DNA of 7,808 bases from Pseudomonadota bacterium (GTDB lineage Bacteria > Pseudomonadota > Alphaproteobacteria > Acetobacterales > Acetobacteraceae). The stretch is taken from NCBI GenBank assembly GCA_021808185.1, contig JAKBCB010000163.1, positions 1 through 7,808 on the forward strand, read 5' to 3'. This document shows positions 1 through 5,996 of this stretch, one piece after another (within the stretch, counting starts at the first letter, position 1; each line of letters begins with the position of its first letter). Below the pieces are notes generated by a model that saw only the letters and a list, made by a program, of their open reading frames with translations, was not told the DNA's origin and ran no database searches. A program made the position numbers and the translations under genes.

Positions 1-619
1 GTGGCCCGCGATCCAGGCGCTGCACCTGCCGGACGGCGTGCGCGTCGAGGTCGGCGGCGCCGCCGAGGAATCGGCGAAGGCGAACACGGCGCTGGTTGCG
101 GTGTTCCCGATCATGGGGGCGGCGATGCTGCTGCTGCTGATGATCCAGTTGCAGAACATCCCCCGCACCCTGCTGGTGCTGGCGACGATGCCGCTCGGCA
201 TCATCGGGGCCGTCGCGGCGCTGCTGCTGGCGGACGCGGCATTCGGCTTCGTGGCCTTGCTCGGCGTGATCGCGCTGGGCGGGATGATCATGCGCAACAC
301 CATCATTCTGGTCGATCAGGTGCGGCAGGATGTCGAGGCCGGCCGGACGCTGGGCGAGGCCATCGTCGAGAGCACGGTGCGCCGCGCCCGCCCGGTGGTG
401 CTGACGGCGCTGGCGGCGGCGCTGGCGTTCATCCCGCTCGCCACCAACGTCTTCTGGGGGCCGATGGCGCTGGCGATGATCGGCGGGCTGGTGGTGGCGA
501 CGGTGCTGACGCTGGTGTTCCTGCCGGCGCTGTACGCACTGGCCTTTCGCGTCCCGCGCGCCGAGTCAGCCGGCCCGAAAGTGGTCTCGGACAGCCGCGT
601 GGTGGCGCTGGGTCGGTAA
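1..619 (+). CDS. RND efflux transporter permease, C-terminal part (5' end outside window)
   Basis: This is the last 205 residues of an inner-membrane resistance-nodulation-division pump, a proton-driven exporter that normally works with a periplasmic adaptor and an outer-membrane channel. The reading frame is already open at base 2 and ends at TAA 617-619. The visible part has the layout of the AcrB C-terminus: a short end of the porter domain, then five hydrophobic segments fitting TM8-TM12. The conserved TM10 stretch reads GVIALGGMIMRNTIILVDQV, close to the family pattern with the N-x-I-x-LVD core. It is followed by the cytoplasmic helix with EA-x(8)-RRARPVVLTAL and the final TM12 ending in FLPALYALAF. 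The tail after TM12 is short (about 24 residues). The substrate cannot be read from this part. The HAE-type hydrophobe/drug exporters fit better than the metal-exporting CusA type, but that is a judgement from general appearance. The neighbouring gene at 647-994 is convergent, so the pump gene ends its transcription unit here. Confidence 0.93.
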   Translation, partial: WPAIQALHLPDGVRVEVGGAAEESAKANTALVAVFPIMGAAMLLLLMIQLQNIPRTLLVLATMPLGIIGAVAALLLADAAFGFVALLGVIALGGMIMRNTIILVDQVRQDVEAGRTLGEAIVESTVRRARPVVLTALAAALAFIPLATNVFWGPMALAMIGGLVVATVLTLVFLPALYALAFRVPRAESAGPKVVSDSRVVALGR

Positions 620-646
620 CGCCTGCCCTCGGGCCGCGGGGGGCTG

Positions 647-994
647 CTAAGCCCGCGTCACCCGCGCCACTTCCTCGCTCACATCGGCCCAGAACCGGGC
701 GCGCCCGACCGCGCCGGCCGCGAGGGCCTGGCGGCGCATCCGCTCGGCATGGGCGCGCGAGGCATGGGCGCCAGTGCCGGCGGCGAGCAGGGCGTGCGCC
801 ATGTCGCCGGGCACGCTGCGCTCCAGCGCCGGCAGCACGCGGCCCAGATAGGATTGCCATGCCCCCGCCCCTGGCCGCGCTGCCCACCCGGCCTCGTGCG
901 CGGCCTCGCGGGCCAGCACCTCCGGCTCGACATCGGGAAACGACACGGCGACGGAGTAGCCCGAGCACGGCAGGCTGCGTGAAGCGGGTAACAT
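647..994 (-). CDS. Uncharacterised 115-residue protein
   Basis: I do not recognise this protein. The start was chosen at ATG 994-992 because a perfect GGAGG (1000-1004 on this strand) lies 5 bases upstream; an upstream in-frame start at 1042 would put that site inside the gene. The product is 115 residues with no membrane segment or signal peptide. It is rich in Ala, Arg and Glu and is predicted by eye to be mostly helical, with Trp at 37, 46 and 102 and a single Cys at 10. Charged helices lie roughly at 22-38, 45-60, 64-73 and 78-113. The frame is credible because it has a strong ribosome site, acidic/basic amphipathic patterning and a stop only 28 bases from the converging RND gene. It is separated from the ATP synthase terminator upstream by about 150 bases, so it probably has its own promoter. 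It may be a lineage-restricted small cytoplasmic protein; no function is proposed. Confidence 0.68.
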   Translation of the reverse strand: MLPASRSLPCSGYSVAVSFPDVEPEVLAREAAHEAGWAARPGAGAWQSYLGRVLPALERSVPGDMAHALLAAGTGAHASRAHAERMRRQALAAGAVGRARFWADVSEEVARVTRA

Positions 995-999
995 GCGGA

Positions 1000-1004
1000 C
1001 CTCC
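1000..1004 (-). promoter_or_regulatory. Ribosome binding site of the 115-residue gene
   Basis: GGAGG on the minus strand lies 5 bases before ATG 994. It decides the start of the uncharacterised gene against the longer in-frame alternative at 1042. Confidence 0.75.
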
Positions 1005-1149
1005 AATTTTCGGCGAGGGCGAACGATCAAACCTCTACGCATGGGATTGGCGCGCGGTTGTGGCGCACGTCACTGATCCGGCACGGAAAGCGGTAAACTA
1101 AACGTGAAATTTCGTGCTCGTTGCAGAAATGCCACGGCGTGCGGGCACG

Positions 1150-1179
1150 AAAAACCCCGGGGCGTTTCCGCCCCGGGGT
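1150..1179 (-). terminator. Intrinsic terminator of the F0 ATP synthase operon
   Basis: The arms 1154-1163 (ACCCCGGGGC) and 1170-1179 (GCCCCGGGGT) pair perfectly over 10 bp around the 6-base loop GTTTCC. Read on the minus strand the stem runs into a short T tract (1154-1150). It lies about 27 bases beyond the stop codon of subunit b, the last gene of the F0 operon, which is where a Rho-independent terminator is expected. There is no T tract on the plus side, so it should act only in the minus direction. Confidence 0.85.
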
Positions 1180-1205
1180 CGTTCAGCACGAAAATTCGGT
1201 ATCGC

Positions 1206-1718
1206 TCAGGCGGCGCGGCGCGGCGCCAGGGCGGTGGCGATGTTGCCGATGGCGTGGTCGATCAGCGCCGCGTCTGCACCTGCCGTCAACCCCTCGCGGA
1301 TCACCCGCTCGGCGGCGACACACGCAACATCGGCGGCGGTGATGCGCACCTCGTCCACGGCGGCCTTTTCCGCCGCCGCGATGCGGTCGAGCGCCATCTG
1401 CTCGCGGCGGGTGGCCGCGTGCGCGGCCTCCTCGGCGGACGCCTTGGCGAGCCGGCCGGCCTCGGCGCGGGCACCGTCGAGCAGCGCCTTGGCTTCGGCC
1501 AGCGCCGCCTCACGCCGCTTGCTGGCATCGGCCAGCATGGCCTCGGCCTCGCGCCGCAGCCGGCTGGCCTCGTCGAGTTCGGCGCGCACCGCCTCGGTGC
1601 GCTTGTCCAGCATCCCGGCCAGCGCCTTCCACAGCTTCGCGCCGAACAGCACGAAGAAGATCACGAACGCGGCGGCGACCCAGCTGCGCGGATCGGCGAA
1701 GAAACTTTCTTCCTGCAT
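1206..1718 (-). CDS. atpF: ATP synthase F0 subunit b
   Basis: Subunit b is one half of the peripheral stalk that holds the F1 head still against the rotating c ring in the inner membrane. The 170-residue product has the expected plan: a short N-terminus, one membrane helix at about 12-31 (rich in Phe, Val, Ala and Leu), then a long charged coiled coil from about 38 to 135. The coiled coil is rich in Ala, Glu, Arg and Lys, with the KRTEAVRAELDEA-type start typical of b. The C-terminal region (about 136-170) would contact subunit delta. ATG 1718 has GGAGG 5 bases upstream, in the 11-base gap after b'. It is the final gene of the F0 operon and is followed directly by a strong terminator. The neighbouring b' has a different N-terminus, so this organism uses a b/b' heterodimer, as alphaproteobacteria and photosynthetic organisms do. 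Confidence 0.95.
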   Translation of the reverse strand: MQEESFFADPRSWVAAAFVIFFVLFGAKLWKALAGMLDKRTEAVRAELDEASRLRREAEAMLADASKRREAALAEAKALLDGARAEAGRLAKASAEEAAHAATRREQMALDRIAAAEKAAVDEVRITAADVACVAAERVIREGLTAGADAALIDHAIGNIATALAPRRAA

Positions 1719-1729
1719 GGTGCCCTCCG

Positions 1730-2323
1730 CTATGCCGCGCGCGCGGCGAGCACGTCGGCGACCGCCCGCGACACCGTGGCGTTGTCGATCCCGCCGCCCA
1801 CCAGCCGGTCCACCACCTCACGGGCGGTGTCCGTGGCCACCTGCGACAGCGCGCCGAGGGCAGCCGCGCGCGCCTGGGCGATACGGCCCTCGGCGGCGGC
1901 GATCTGCGCATCGAGCCGCGCGTTCATCTCCGCCGCTTGCGCGTCCGCCGTCTGCTTGGCGATGGCGACCGCCTGCGCGATCTCCGCCTGGGCATTGGCG
2001 TGCGCCTCCCGCGTGGCGCGGGTCAGTTCGTCCACCGCCGTGTCCGCCTTCTCCTTGGCGCCGCGCGCGGCGTCGAGGTCGGCGGCGATGGCGGCGGCGC
2101 GGCTTTCCAGCACCGCGGCCACCCGCGGCAGCGCCCAGCGCGACAGCAGCAGGTAGAGCGCGAAGAAGATGATGCCGAGCCACACCACCTGCGCCAGCGT
2201 CAGCGGGTTGGCGAAGTCGAGCTGCGGCATCCCCTCGCCCGCGCGGGCGGGCGTGGCTTGGATCAGCAGGGCGGCGCCGGCAACCATGCCGCCGGCCACC
2301 ACCGCAAACGCGCGTCGAGCCAT
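1730..2323 (-). CDS. atpF': ATP synthase F0 subunit b' with apparent N-terminal signal peptide
   Basis: This is the second, diverged stator subunit that pairs with b. The 197-residue product starts at ATG 2323, with AGAGG 7 bases upstream. Residues 1-28 look like a cleavable signal peptide: MARR, then a hydrophobic stretch at about 5-21, then ATPARA with a likely cut after Ala28. A second hydrophobic segment follows at about 42-62 (LTLAQVVWLG onward), with the motif SRWALPRVAAVLESR that is characteristic of b/b' just inside the membrane. A long Ala/Glu/Lys-rich coiled coil covers about 72-165 and a short C-terminal domain ends the protein. The gene lies between atpE and b, the usual b' place. 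The b' assignment over b rests on this order and on the sequence that follows the membrane helix. The extra N-terminal hydrophobic segment makes it longer than a typical b' of about 160-185 residues. Confidence 0.93.
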   Translation of the reverse strand: MARRAFAVVAGGMVAGAALLIQATPARAGEGMPQLDFANPLTLAQVVWLGIIFFALYLLLSRWALPRVAAVLESRAAAIAADLDAARGAKEKADTAVDELTRATREAHANAQAEIAQAVAIAKQTADAQAAEMNARLDAQIAAAEGRIAQARAAALGALSQVATDTAREVVDRLVGGGIDNATVSRAVADVLAARAA

Positions 2324-2351
2324 CCTCGTGCCTCTCGTCCTGGGACGTTGG

Positions 2352-2375
2352 CGCCTCCCCGCGACCGGGGAGGCG
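2352..2375 (-). other. Perfect hairpin between atpE and the b' gene
   Basis: The arms 2352-2360 (CGCCTCCCC) and 2367-2375 (GGGGAGGCG) pair perfectly over 9 bp around the 6-base loop GCGACC. The hairpin starts 7 bases after the atpE stop codon and lies in the 59-base gap before the b' start. No T tract follows it on the minus strand, so it is not a classical terminator. It could protect the 3' end of an atpE-containing mRNA or cause partial termination, which would help make more subunit c than its neighbours. That role is inference. Confidence 0.6.
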
Positions 2376-2382
2376 AATCCGC

Positions 2383-2607
2383 TCAGGTGAACAGGATCAG
2401 GAACGCGATCAGCAGGGCGAACAGCGCGACGGCTTCCGTCAGCGCGAAGCCCAGAATGCCCAGGCCGAACACCTGATCGCGCGCCGAGGGGTTGCGCGCC
2501 ACGCTGGTGACCAGCGAGGAGAAGATGTTGCCAATGCCGATGCCGACGCCGGCAAGGGCGATCACGGCGATACCGGCTCCGATAGCCTTCGCGGCGGCGA
2601 CGTCCAT
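2383..2607 (-). CDS. atpE: ATP synthase F0 subunit c (proteolipid)
   Basis: Subunit c forms the rotating proton-carrying ring of F0. The 74-residue product is two membrane hairpin helices. Helix 1 (about 8-33) carries the tight-packing glycine motif GVGIGIGN. The polar loop has the R38-N39-P40 signature that contacts F1. Helix 2 (about 46-72) carries the essential proton-binding carboxylate as Glu58 in ALTEAVALFALL. I see none of the extra polar residues around this Glu that mark Na+-binding rings, so it is read as H+-dependent. ATG 2607 is preceded by AAGGA at 8 bases. It sits between atpB and b', with 59-base gaps on both sides. These gaps are wider than the 11 bases between b' and b, which fits separate control of c levels. 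Confidence 0.97.
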   Translation of the reverse strand: MDVAAAKAIGAGIAVIALAGVGIGIGNIFSSLVTSVARNPSARDQVFGLGILGFALTEAVALFALLIAFLILFT

Positions 2608-2666
2608 AGCGGTAGTCCTTCTGTGTCGTTGGAGAGAGAAACTGAGTTCAGTTCGCGCCGCGGCTT

Positions 2667-3422
2667 CTAGTGCAGATGCACCGCGTCGTGAAGGTAGATG
2701 CAGGTCAGCACCGCGAACACGTAGGCCTGCAAGGCGGCGACCAGCAATTCGAAGCCCATCATAATGACATTCATCGCCAGCGGCCCAACGGCGCCGACAT
2801 ACCCGACCGCGCCGGCCCCGGCCATCATCACCATGAAGGTCGCGAACACTTCGAACATGACGTGTCCGGCCACCATGTTGGCGAACAACCGGATGGACAG
2901 GCTGACAGGGCGCGAGAGGTAGGAGATGATCTCGACCGGCACGATGATCGGCGCGAGCGCGATCGGCGCGCCGGACGGCCAGAAGTAGCTGAAGAAGTGC
3001 AGCCCATGGATCGCCAGCGCCACGATCGTCACCAGCACGATGACGGTGATCGCAAGCGCGGCCGTGACCGCGATGTGGCTGGTGTAGGTGAAGCTGAACG
3101 GCAGCAGCCCCAGCAGGTTGCCGAACAGGACGAAAAAGAACAGCGTGAACACGAACGGGAAGAACTTCCGCCCCTCGTGGCCGATCTGGTCGGACACCAT
3201 CCGATAGATGAAATCGTATGCCAGCTCCGCAGCCGCTTGCAGCCGGCCCGGCACCACCGCGCGCGGGCGCGCGCCGAAGTACATCAGGGCCAGGATCAGC
3301 GCGCTCGCGATGACCATCAGCAGGTTCGACTGGGTGAAGTTCACCGAGGCGCCGATCGGCCCAAGCACGGTATGCAGCTTGAATTGACCCAGGGCGTCGA
3401 TGCTCGCGTGTTCGGCCGCCAC
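2667..3422 (-). CDS. atpB: ATP synthase F0 subunit a
   Basis: Subunit a provides the two half-channels through which protons reach and leave the c ring. The 251-residue product has five to six hydrophobic helices. The invariant Arg is R178 in SLSIRLFANMVAGH, matching the R-LF-N-M-GH signature in which this Arg faces the c-ring carboxylate. The last helix carries the conserved E225 and Q232 in the region from MGFELLVAALQAYVFAVL to the His-rich C-terminus DAVHLH. An earlier conserved stretch is GNLLGLLPFSFTYTSH at about 101-116. The start is GTG 3422; AAGGA lies 7 bases upstream, and the preceding gene atpI ends 40 bases before it. Length and features are ordinary for alphaproteobacterial AtpB, with no missing key residue. 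Confidence 0.97.
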   Translation of the reverse strand: MAAEHASIDALGQFKLHTVLGPIGASVNFTQSNLLMVIASALILALMYFGARPRAVVPGRLQAAAELAYDFIYRMVSDQIGHEGRKFFPFVFTLFFFVLFGNLLGLLPFSFTYTSHIAVTAALAITVIVLVTIVALAIHGLHFFSYFWPSGAPIALAPIIVPVEIISYLSRPVSLSIRLFANMVAGHVMFEVFATFMVMMAGAGAVGYVGAVGPLAMNVIMMGFELLVAALQAYVFAVLTCIYLHDAVHLH

Positions 3423-3462
3423 GGTCCCGTCCTTCGTTCTCTGGGCTGCTTCGCCCGGTTCC

Positions 3463-3798
3463 TCATTTCGTCCCGGGCATCCGCCCCGGACCCATCAACC
3501 GCCACACATTGGCGATCCCAGCCGCGCCCCCCAGCAGCACGAACACGATCAGCAGCACGGGGCGGGTGTGCAGCCAGCGGTCCAGCGCCCAGCCGATGGC
3601 AACCGCCACGACCATCGCCGAGACCAGCTCGACCCCAACCCGCATCCCCACGCCGAGCGCCGTGGGGGCTGCTCCACCGCTGCCCTTGCCCGCCGCGTCC
3701 GCCCTGGGCTCCAGACCCTGGCGTTCGCGCGCGGCGCGCAATCGTTGCTCGAAGGACGAGTCCTTCTTGCTTTTGCGGGCAGCGTCGTCATCGCTCAT
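3463..3798 (-). CDS. atpI: ATP synthase assembly/accessory protein AtpI (AtpZ/AtpI family)
   Basis: AtpI-type proteins are small two-helix membrane proteins at the head of F0 operons. In other bacteria they are associated with c-ring assembly or Mg2+ uptake. From ATG 3798 the product has 111 residues: a very charged, probably disordered N-terminus (1-45, rich in Asp, Lys, Arg and Glu), then two membrane helices at about 50-71 and 79-98 joined by the short loop LDRWLHTRP. The family core GVGMRVGVELVSA and GGAAGIANVWR is clear. A TTG 18 bases further upstream (3816) is in frame and has AAGG 4 bases before it. The ATG at 3798 has only a weak GGGAA-like site, so the start is uncertain by six residues. 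It is the first gene of the F0 operon and is transcribed divergently from the aminotransferase. Confidence 0.88.
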   Translation of the reverse strand: MSDDDAARKSKKDSSFEQRLRAARERQGLEPRADAAGKGSGGAAPTALGVGMRVGVELVSAMVVAVAIGWALDRWLHTRPVLLIVFVLLGGAAGIANVWRLMGPGRMPGTK

Positions 3799-3840
3799 TC
3801 GTGCGTTCCCGGCCAAGTCGCCTTGCCGGAACGCGCCGGC

Positions 3841-3869
3841 TTGCTACCGTTGGGTTGCGGGGGCGTCAA
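3841..3869 (-). promoter_or_regulatory. Candidate sigma70-type promoter of the F0 ATP synthase operon
   Basis: On the minus strand TTGACG (3869-3864) is separated by exactly 17 bases from TAGCAA (3846-3841). The -35 box matches the consensus at five of six bases; the -10 box matches only three of six. Transcription would start near 3834, giving a leader of roughly 35 bases before the atpI ATG. The spacing and position in the divergent gap support it, but the weak -10 keeps confidence moderate. Confidence 0.42.
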
Positions 3870-3897
3870 GTGCGCTTGAAGTGCACCCCGGCTTGAA
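3866..3897. repeat. CTTGA repeat cluster in the divergent atpI/aminotransferase gap
   Basis: Three copies of the pentamer CTTGA/TCAAG occur here. TCAAG (3866-3870) and CTTGA (3875-3879) form a perfect inverted repeat around TGCG. A second CTTGA follows at 3892-3896. The extended unit GCTTGAA repeats directly at 3874-3880 and 3891-3897, with a 17-base period. The inverted repeat overlaps the candidate -35 box of the atp promoter, so it could be an operator. Chance occurrence in a short region is possible. Confidence 0.35.
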
Positions 3898-3932
3898 CGC
3901 CGTCGCGCCGCAACCAGGGAAGCCCCCACGTC

Positions 3933-5267
3933 ATGAGCCGTATCCTGCACCGCTCCCTCGCCGCCGATCCGCCGCTCGCGCTGCGCGGGGAGGGCATTTT
4001 TCTCCATGCCGAGGACGGGCGGACCATTATCGACGGCTCCGGCGGGGCCGCCGTCGCGTGTCTCGGCCACGGCAATGCCCGCGTCAACGCCGCCATAACC
4101 GCGCAACTGGCGCGCGTGGCGTACGTGCATACCTCGCTGTTCAGCAATGCCGCGGCCGAGGAACTGGCCGACACGCTGCTGGCGGACGAGCCGGGCGGCC
4201 TGAGCCATGCGTTCTTCGTCTCCTCCGGCTCCGAGGCGGTCGAGGCGGCGCTGAAGCTGGCACGGCAGTATTTTCTGGAGATCGGCCAGCCGCAAAGAAC
4301 CCGCGTGATCGCGCGGCGGCAGAGCTACCACGGAACCACCCTTGGCGCACTGGCCGCCGGCGGCAACGCCATGCGCCGCGCGCCGTATCTGCCGCTGCTG
4401 TCCGATCATTTCTCCCATGTCTCGCCGTGCTTCGCCTACCGCTTCCAGGATGCGGGCGAATCGGACGAGCAATACGTGCAGCGCCTCGCCGACGAGTTGG
4501 AGGCGGAGTTCCAGCGACTCGGGCCGGACACCGTCGCGGCCTTCTGCGCGGAGCCGGTGGTCGGCGCCACCACCGGCTGCGTCGCGGCCGTGCCCGGCTA
4601 TTTCAACGCCGTGCGGGCGGTGTGCGACCGGCACGGCGCGCTGCTGATCCTGGACGAGGTGATGTGCGGCATGGGCCGCACCGGCACCACCCATGCCTGG
4701 GAACAGGAAGGCGTGGCGCCGGACATCCAGGTCATCGCCAAGGGCCTCGGCGGCGGCTACCAGCCGATCGGCGGCATCCTGATCGCCCGCCGCGTGACCG
4801 AGGCGCTGCGCGCCGGCTCCGGCACGTTCATGCACGGGCAGACCTATCAGGCGCATCCGGTGGCGTGCGCCGCGGCGCTGGCGGTGCAGCAGGTGATCGC
4901 CGAGGACGGCTTGCTCGCGAACGTGCGCGCGATGGGCGAGGCGCTGTCGGCCGGCCTCGTCTCCCGCCTCGGCAACCACCGCCATGTCGGCGACATCAGG
5001 GGGCGCGGGCTGTTCTGGGCCATCGAACTGGTGGCGGACCGCGCCAGCAAGGCGCCGTTCGACCCGGCGCTGAAGCTGCACGAACGCATCGCGCACGCGG
5101 CATATCAGCGCGGGCTGGCGATCTACCCAATGGGCGGCACCATCGACGGGACGCGCGGCAACCATATCTGCATCGCGCCGCCCTACAACGCCACGGCGGA
5201 CAATATCGCGGCCATCGTCGCCCGCCTGGGCGACGCGGTGGACGCGGCGGTGGCGGCGGCGCGGTAG
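3933..5267 (+). CDS. Class III PLP-dependent aminotransferase, substrate unknown
   Basis: This is a complete 444-residue cytosolic enzyme of the class III (omega) aminotransferase family, which moves amino groups, often from terminal (omega) positions, using pyridoxal phosphate. Visible family marks are: SSGSEAVEAALKLAR (97-111), which binds the cofactor phosphate; SYHGTT (131-136) with the aromatic Y132 that stacks on the cofactor; E207 in CAEPVVGAT; the LILDEVMCGMGRTG stretch with D241 pairing to the pyridine nitrogen; and the Schiff-base lysine K270 in IAKGLGGGYQPIGG. The C-terminal domain has GDIRGRGLFWAIELV (353-367) and ends GNHICIAPPYN. The start ATG 3933 has an AGGGA about 12 bases upstream, slightly far. 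Ornithine, GABA, beta-alanine/pyruvate, DAPA and taurine aminotransferases all share these marks, so the substrate cannot be assigned. It reads away from the F0 operon and is followed on the same strand by the membrane-anchored gene at 5376. Confidence 0.95.
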   Translation: MSRILHRSLAADPPLALRGEGIFLHAEDGRTIIDGSGGAAVACLGHGNARVNAAITAQLARVAYVHTSLFSNAAAEELADTLLADEPGGLSHAFFVSSGSEAVEAALKLARQYFLEIGQPQRTRVIARRQSYHGTTLGALAAGGNAMRRAPYLPLLSDHFSHVSPCFAYRFQDAGESDEQYVQRLADELEAEFQRLGPDTVAAFCAEPVVGATTGCVAAVPGYFNAVRAVCDRHGALLILDEVMCGMGRTGTTHAWEQEGVAPDIQVIAKGLGGGYQPIGGILIARRVTEALRAGSGTFMHGQTYQAHPVACAAALAVQQVIAEDGLLANVRAMGEALSAGLVSRLGNHRHVGDIRGRGLFWAIELVADRASKAPFDPALKLHERIAHAAYQRGLAIYPMGGTIDGTRGNHICIAPPYNATADNIAAIVARLGDAVDAAVAAAR

Positions 5268-5364
5268 CCGCCGCCCGCACATCGCGCTTGGCGCCGGGGC
5301 AACGAGCGCCTAGCTGTGCGGCACGGGCCGGAGGTCCGCGCAGCCGCGCGGGCGGACGGCGCCG

Positions 5365-5369
5365 GGAGG
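5365..5369 (+). promoter_or_regulatory. Ribosome binding site of the membrane-anchored Mrr-like gene
   Basis: GGAGG lies 6 bases before ATG 5376. It decides the start against an in-frame codon at 5316, which would add 20 Arg/Ala-rich residues in front of the first membrane helix. Confidence 0.75.
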
Positions 5370-5375
5370 TGCGCG

Positions 5376-5978
5376 ATGAAGCTGCCGATCTATTCCTTCC
5401 TGTTGATCGTCGCCATGCCGATGTGGGCGATCCTGTGGACCGCTCCGCCCGAGACCTTGCGCCTTGTGGCCGAGGAGGCGGGCACGGGGCTGGGGCTGGT
5501 CGTGGTCGCGCTGGCGGCGCCGGGCCTGCTGCGCCGTCTGTTTGCCCGCCGCCCCCGCCGCCCCACGGCGCGGGCGGTCGCGGGGCTGGACTGGCCCGCC
5601 TCGCTGACCCGCGCGGAGATGGAGGCGTTCTGCCTCGCCTGGCTGCGCGCGCATGGCTGGTCGGCGGGCTACACCACCGAGGCGGACGTGGTCTATCTGG
5701 CCGCCACGCGCGGCGCGGTGACGCTCGCCGTGCTGTGCGATGTGGCGGGCGAGGAACTCAACCCGGCCACGCTGCGCGCCTTCGCCCAGGCCAGCGAACG
5801 GCTGCTGGCAACCCACCCGGTCCTGCTCACCCTGCTTCGCGCCGTCCTGCCCCACCCCGTCACCGCCGCCGCGCGGGCGGCCGGCGTGCGCCTGCTGCGG
5901 GTCGCGGACCTGCCGCAACTCGACACCCTGGCGCCGCCCACAGCACCTGCCGAGGCGGAGCCGGCGGCGGCCGGCTGA
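5376..5978 (+). CDS. Membrane-anchored protein with degenerate restriction-endonuclease-like (Mrr-type) domain
   Basis: The product has 200 residues. Two hydrophobic segments (about 4-22 and 36-53) are followed by an Arg-rich patch (53-66, LRRLFARRPRRPTAR), which places residues 54-200 in the cytoplasm. From about 76 the sequence follows the outline of the Mrr_cat/PD-(D/E)xK fold. It has an opening helix LTRAEMEAFCLAWLRAHGW, then a strand region with D104 (TEADVVYLAATRG), a hydrophobic strand TLAVLCDVAG, helix AFAQASERLL, and the closing ARAAGVRLLRVADLPQL, very like the end of Mrr-type domains. The family normally has Q-x-K on the second core strand; here the matching place reads LCDVAG, so the catalytic lysine is absent and nuclease activity is unlikely. 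The tail from 185 is Pro/Ala-rich. The fold assignment is pattern reading without a search. It converges on the hydroquinone reductase, with 18 bases between stops. Confidence 0.8.
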   Translation: MKLPIYSFLLIVAMPMWAILWTAPPETLRLVAEEAGTGLGLVVVALAAPGLLRRLFARRPRRPTARAVAGLDWPASLTRAEMEAFCLAWLRAHGWSAGYTTEADVVYLAATRGAVTLAVLCDVAGEELNPATLRAFAQASERLLATHPVLLTLLRAVLPHPVTAAARAAGVRLLRVADLPQLDTLAPPTAPAEAEPAAAG

Positions 5979-5996
5979 CACCTTCGCGGACGCCGC

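Noticed and set aside
1..1101. Long plus-strand open frame from base 1
   Set aside because: It is frame-shifted relative to the RND permease, whose transmembrane pattern and conserved TM10 motif are in the frame beginning at base 2. The product is low-complexity Ala/Gly/Arg/Pro.
3423..3462. Small hairpin GGGC-TGCTTC-GCCC between atpI and atpB
   Set aside because: Only a 4-bp stem, expected by chance at this base composition.
3795..5282. A 495-codon open frame antisense to the aminotransferase
   Set aside because: Its composition (Arg, His, Gly, Gln-rich) and lack of motifs show it is the complementary-strand shadow of the real aminotransferase codons.
5281..5315. Possible terminator after the aminotransferase (GGCGC ... 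GCGCC)
   Set aside because: Short imperfect stem with an 11-base loop and no T tract; not separable from background in such GC-rich DNA.
5960..5975. GC-rich inverted repeat GCCGG-CGGCGG-CCGGC at the end of the Mrr-like gene as a bidirectional terminator
   Set aside because: It lies inside the coding sequence of Ala/Gly codons, has only a 5-bp stem and no T tract on either side.
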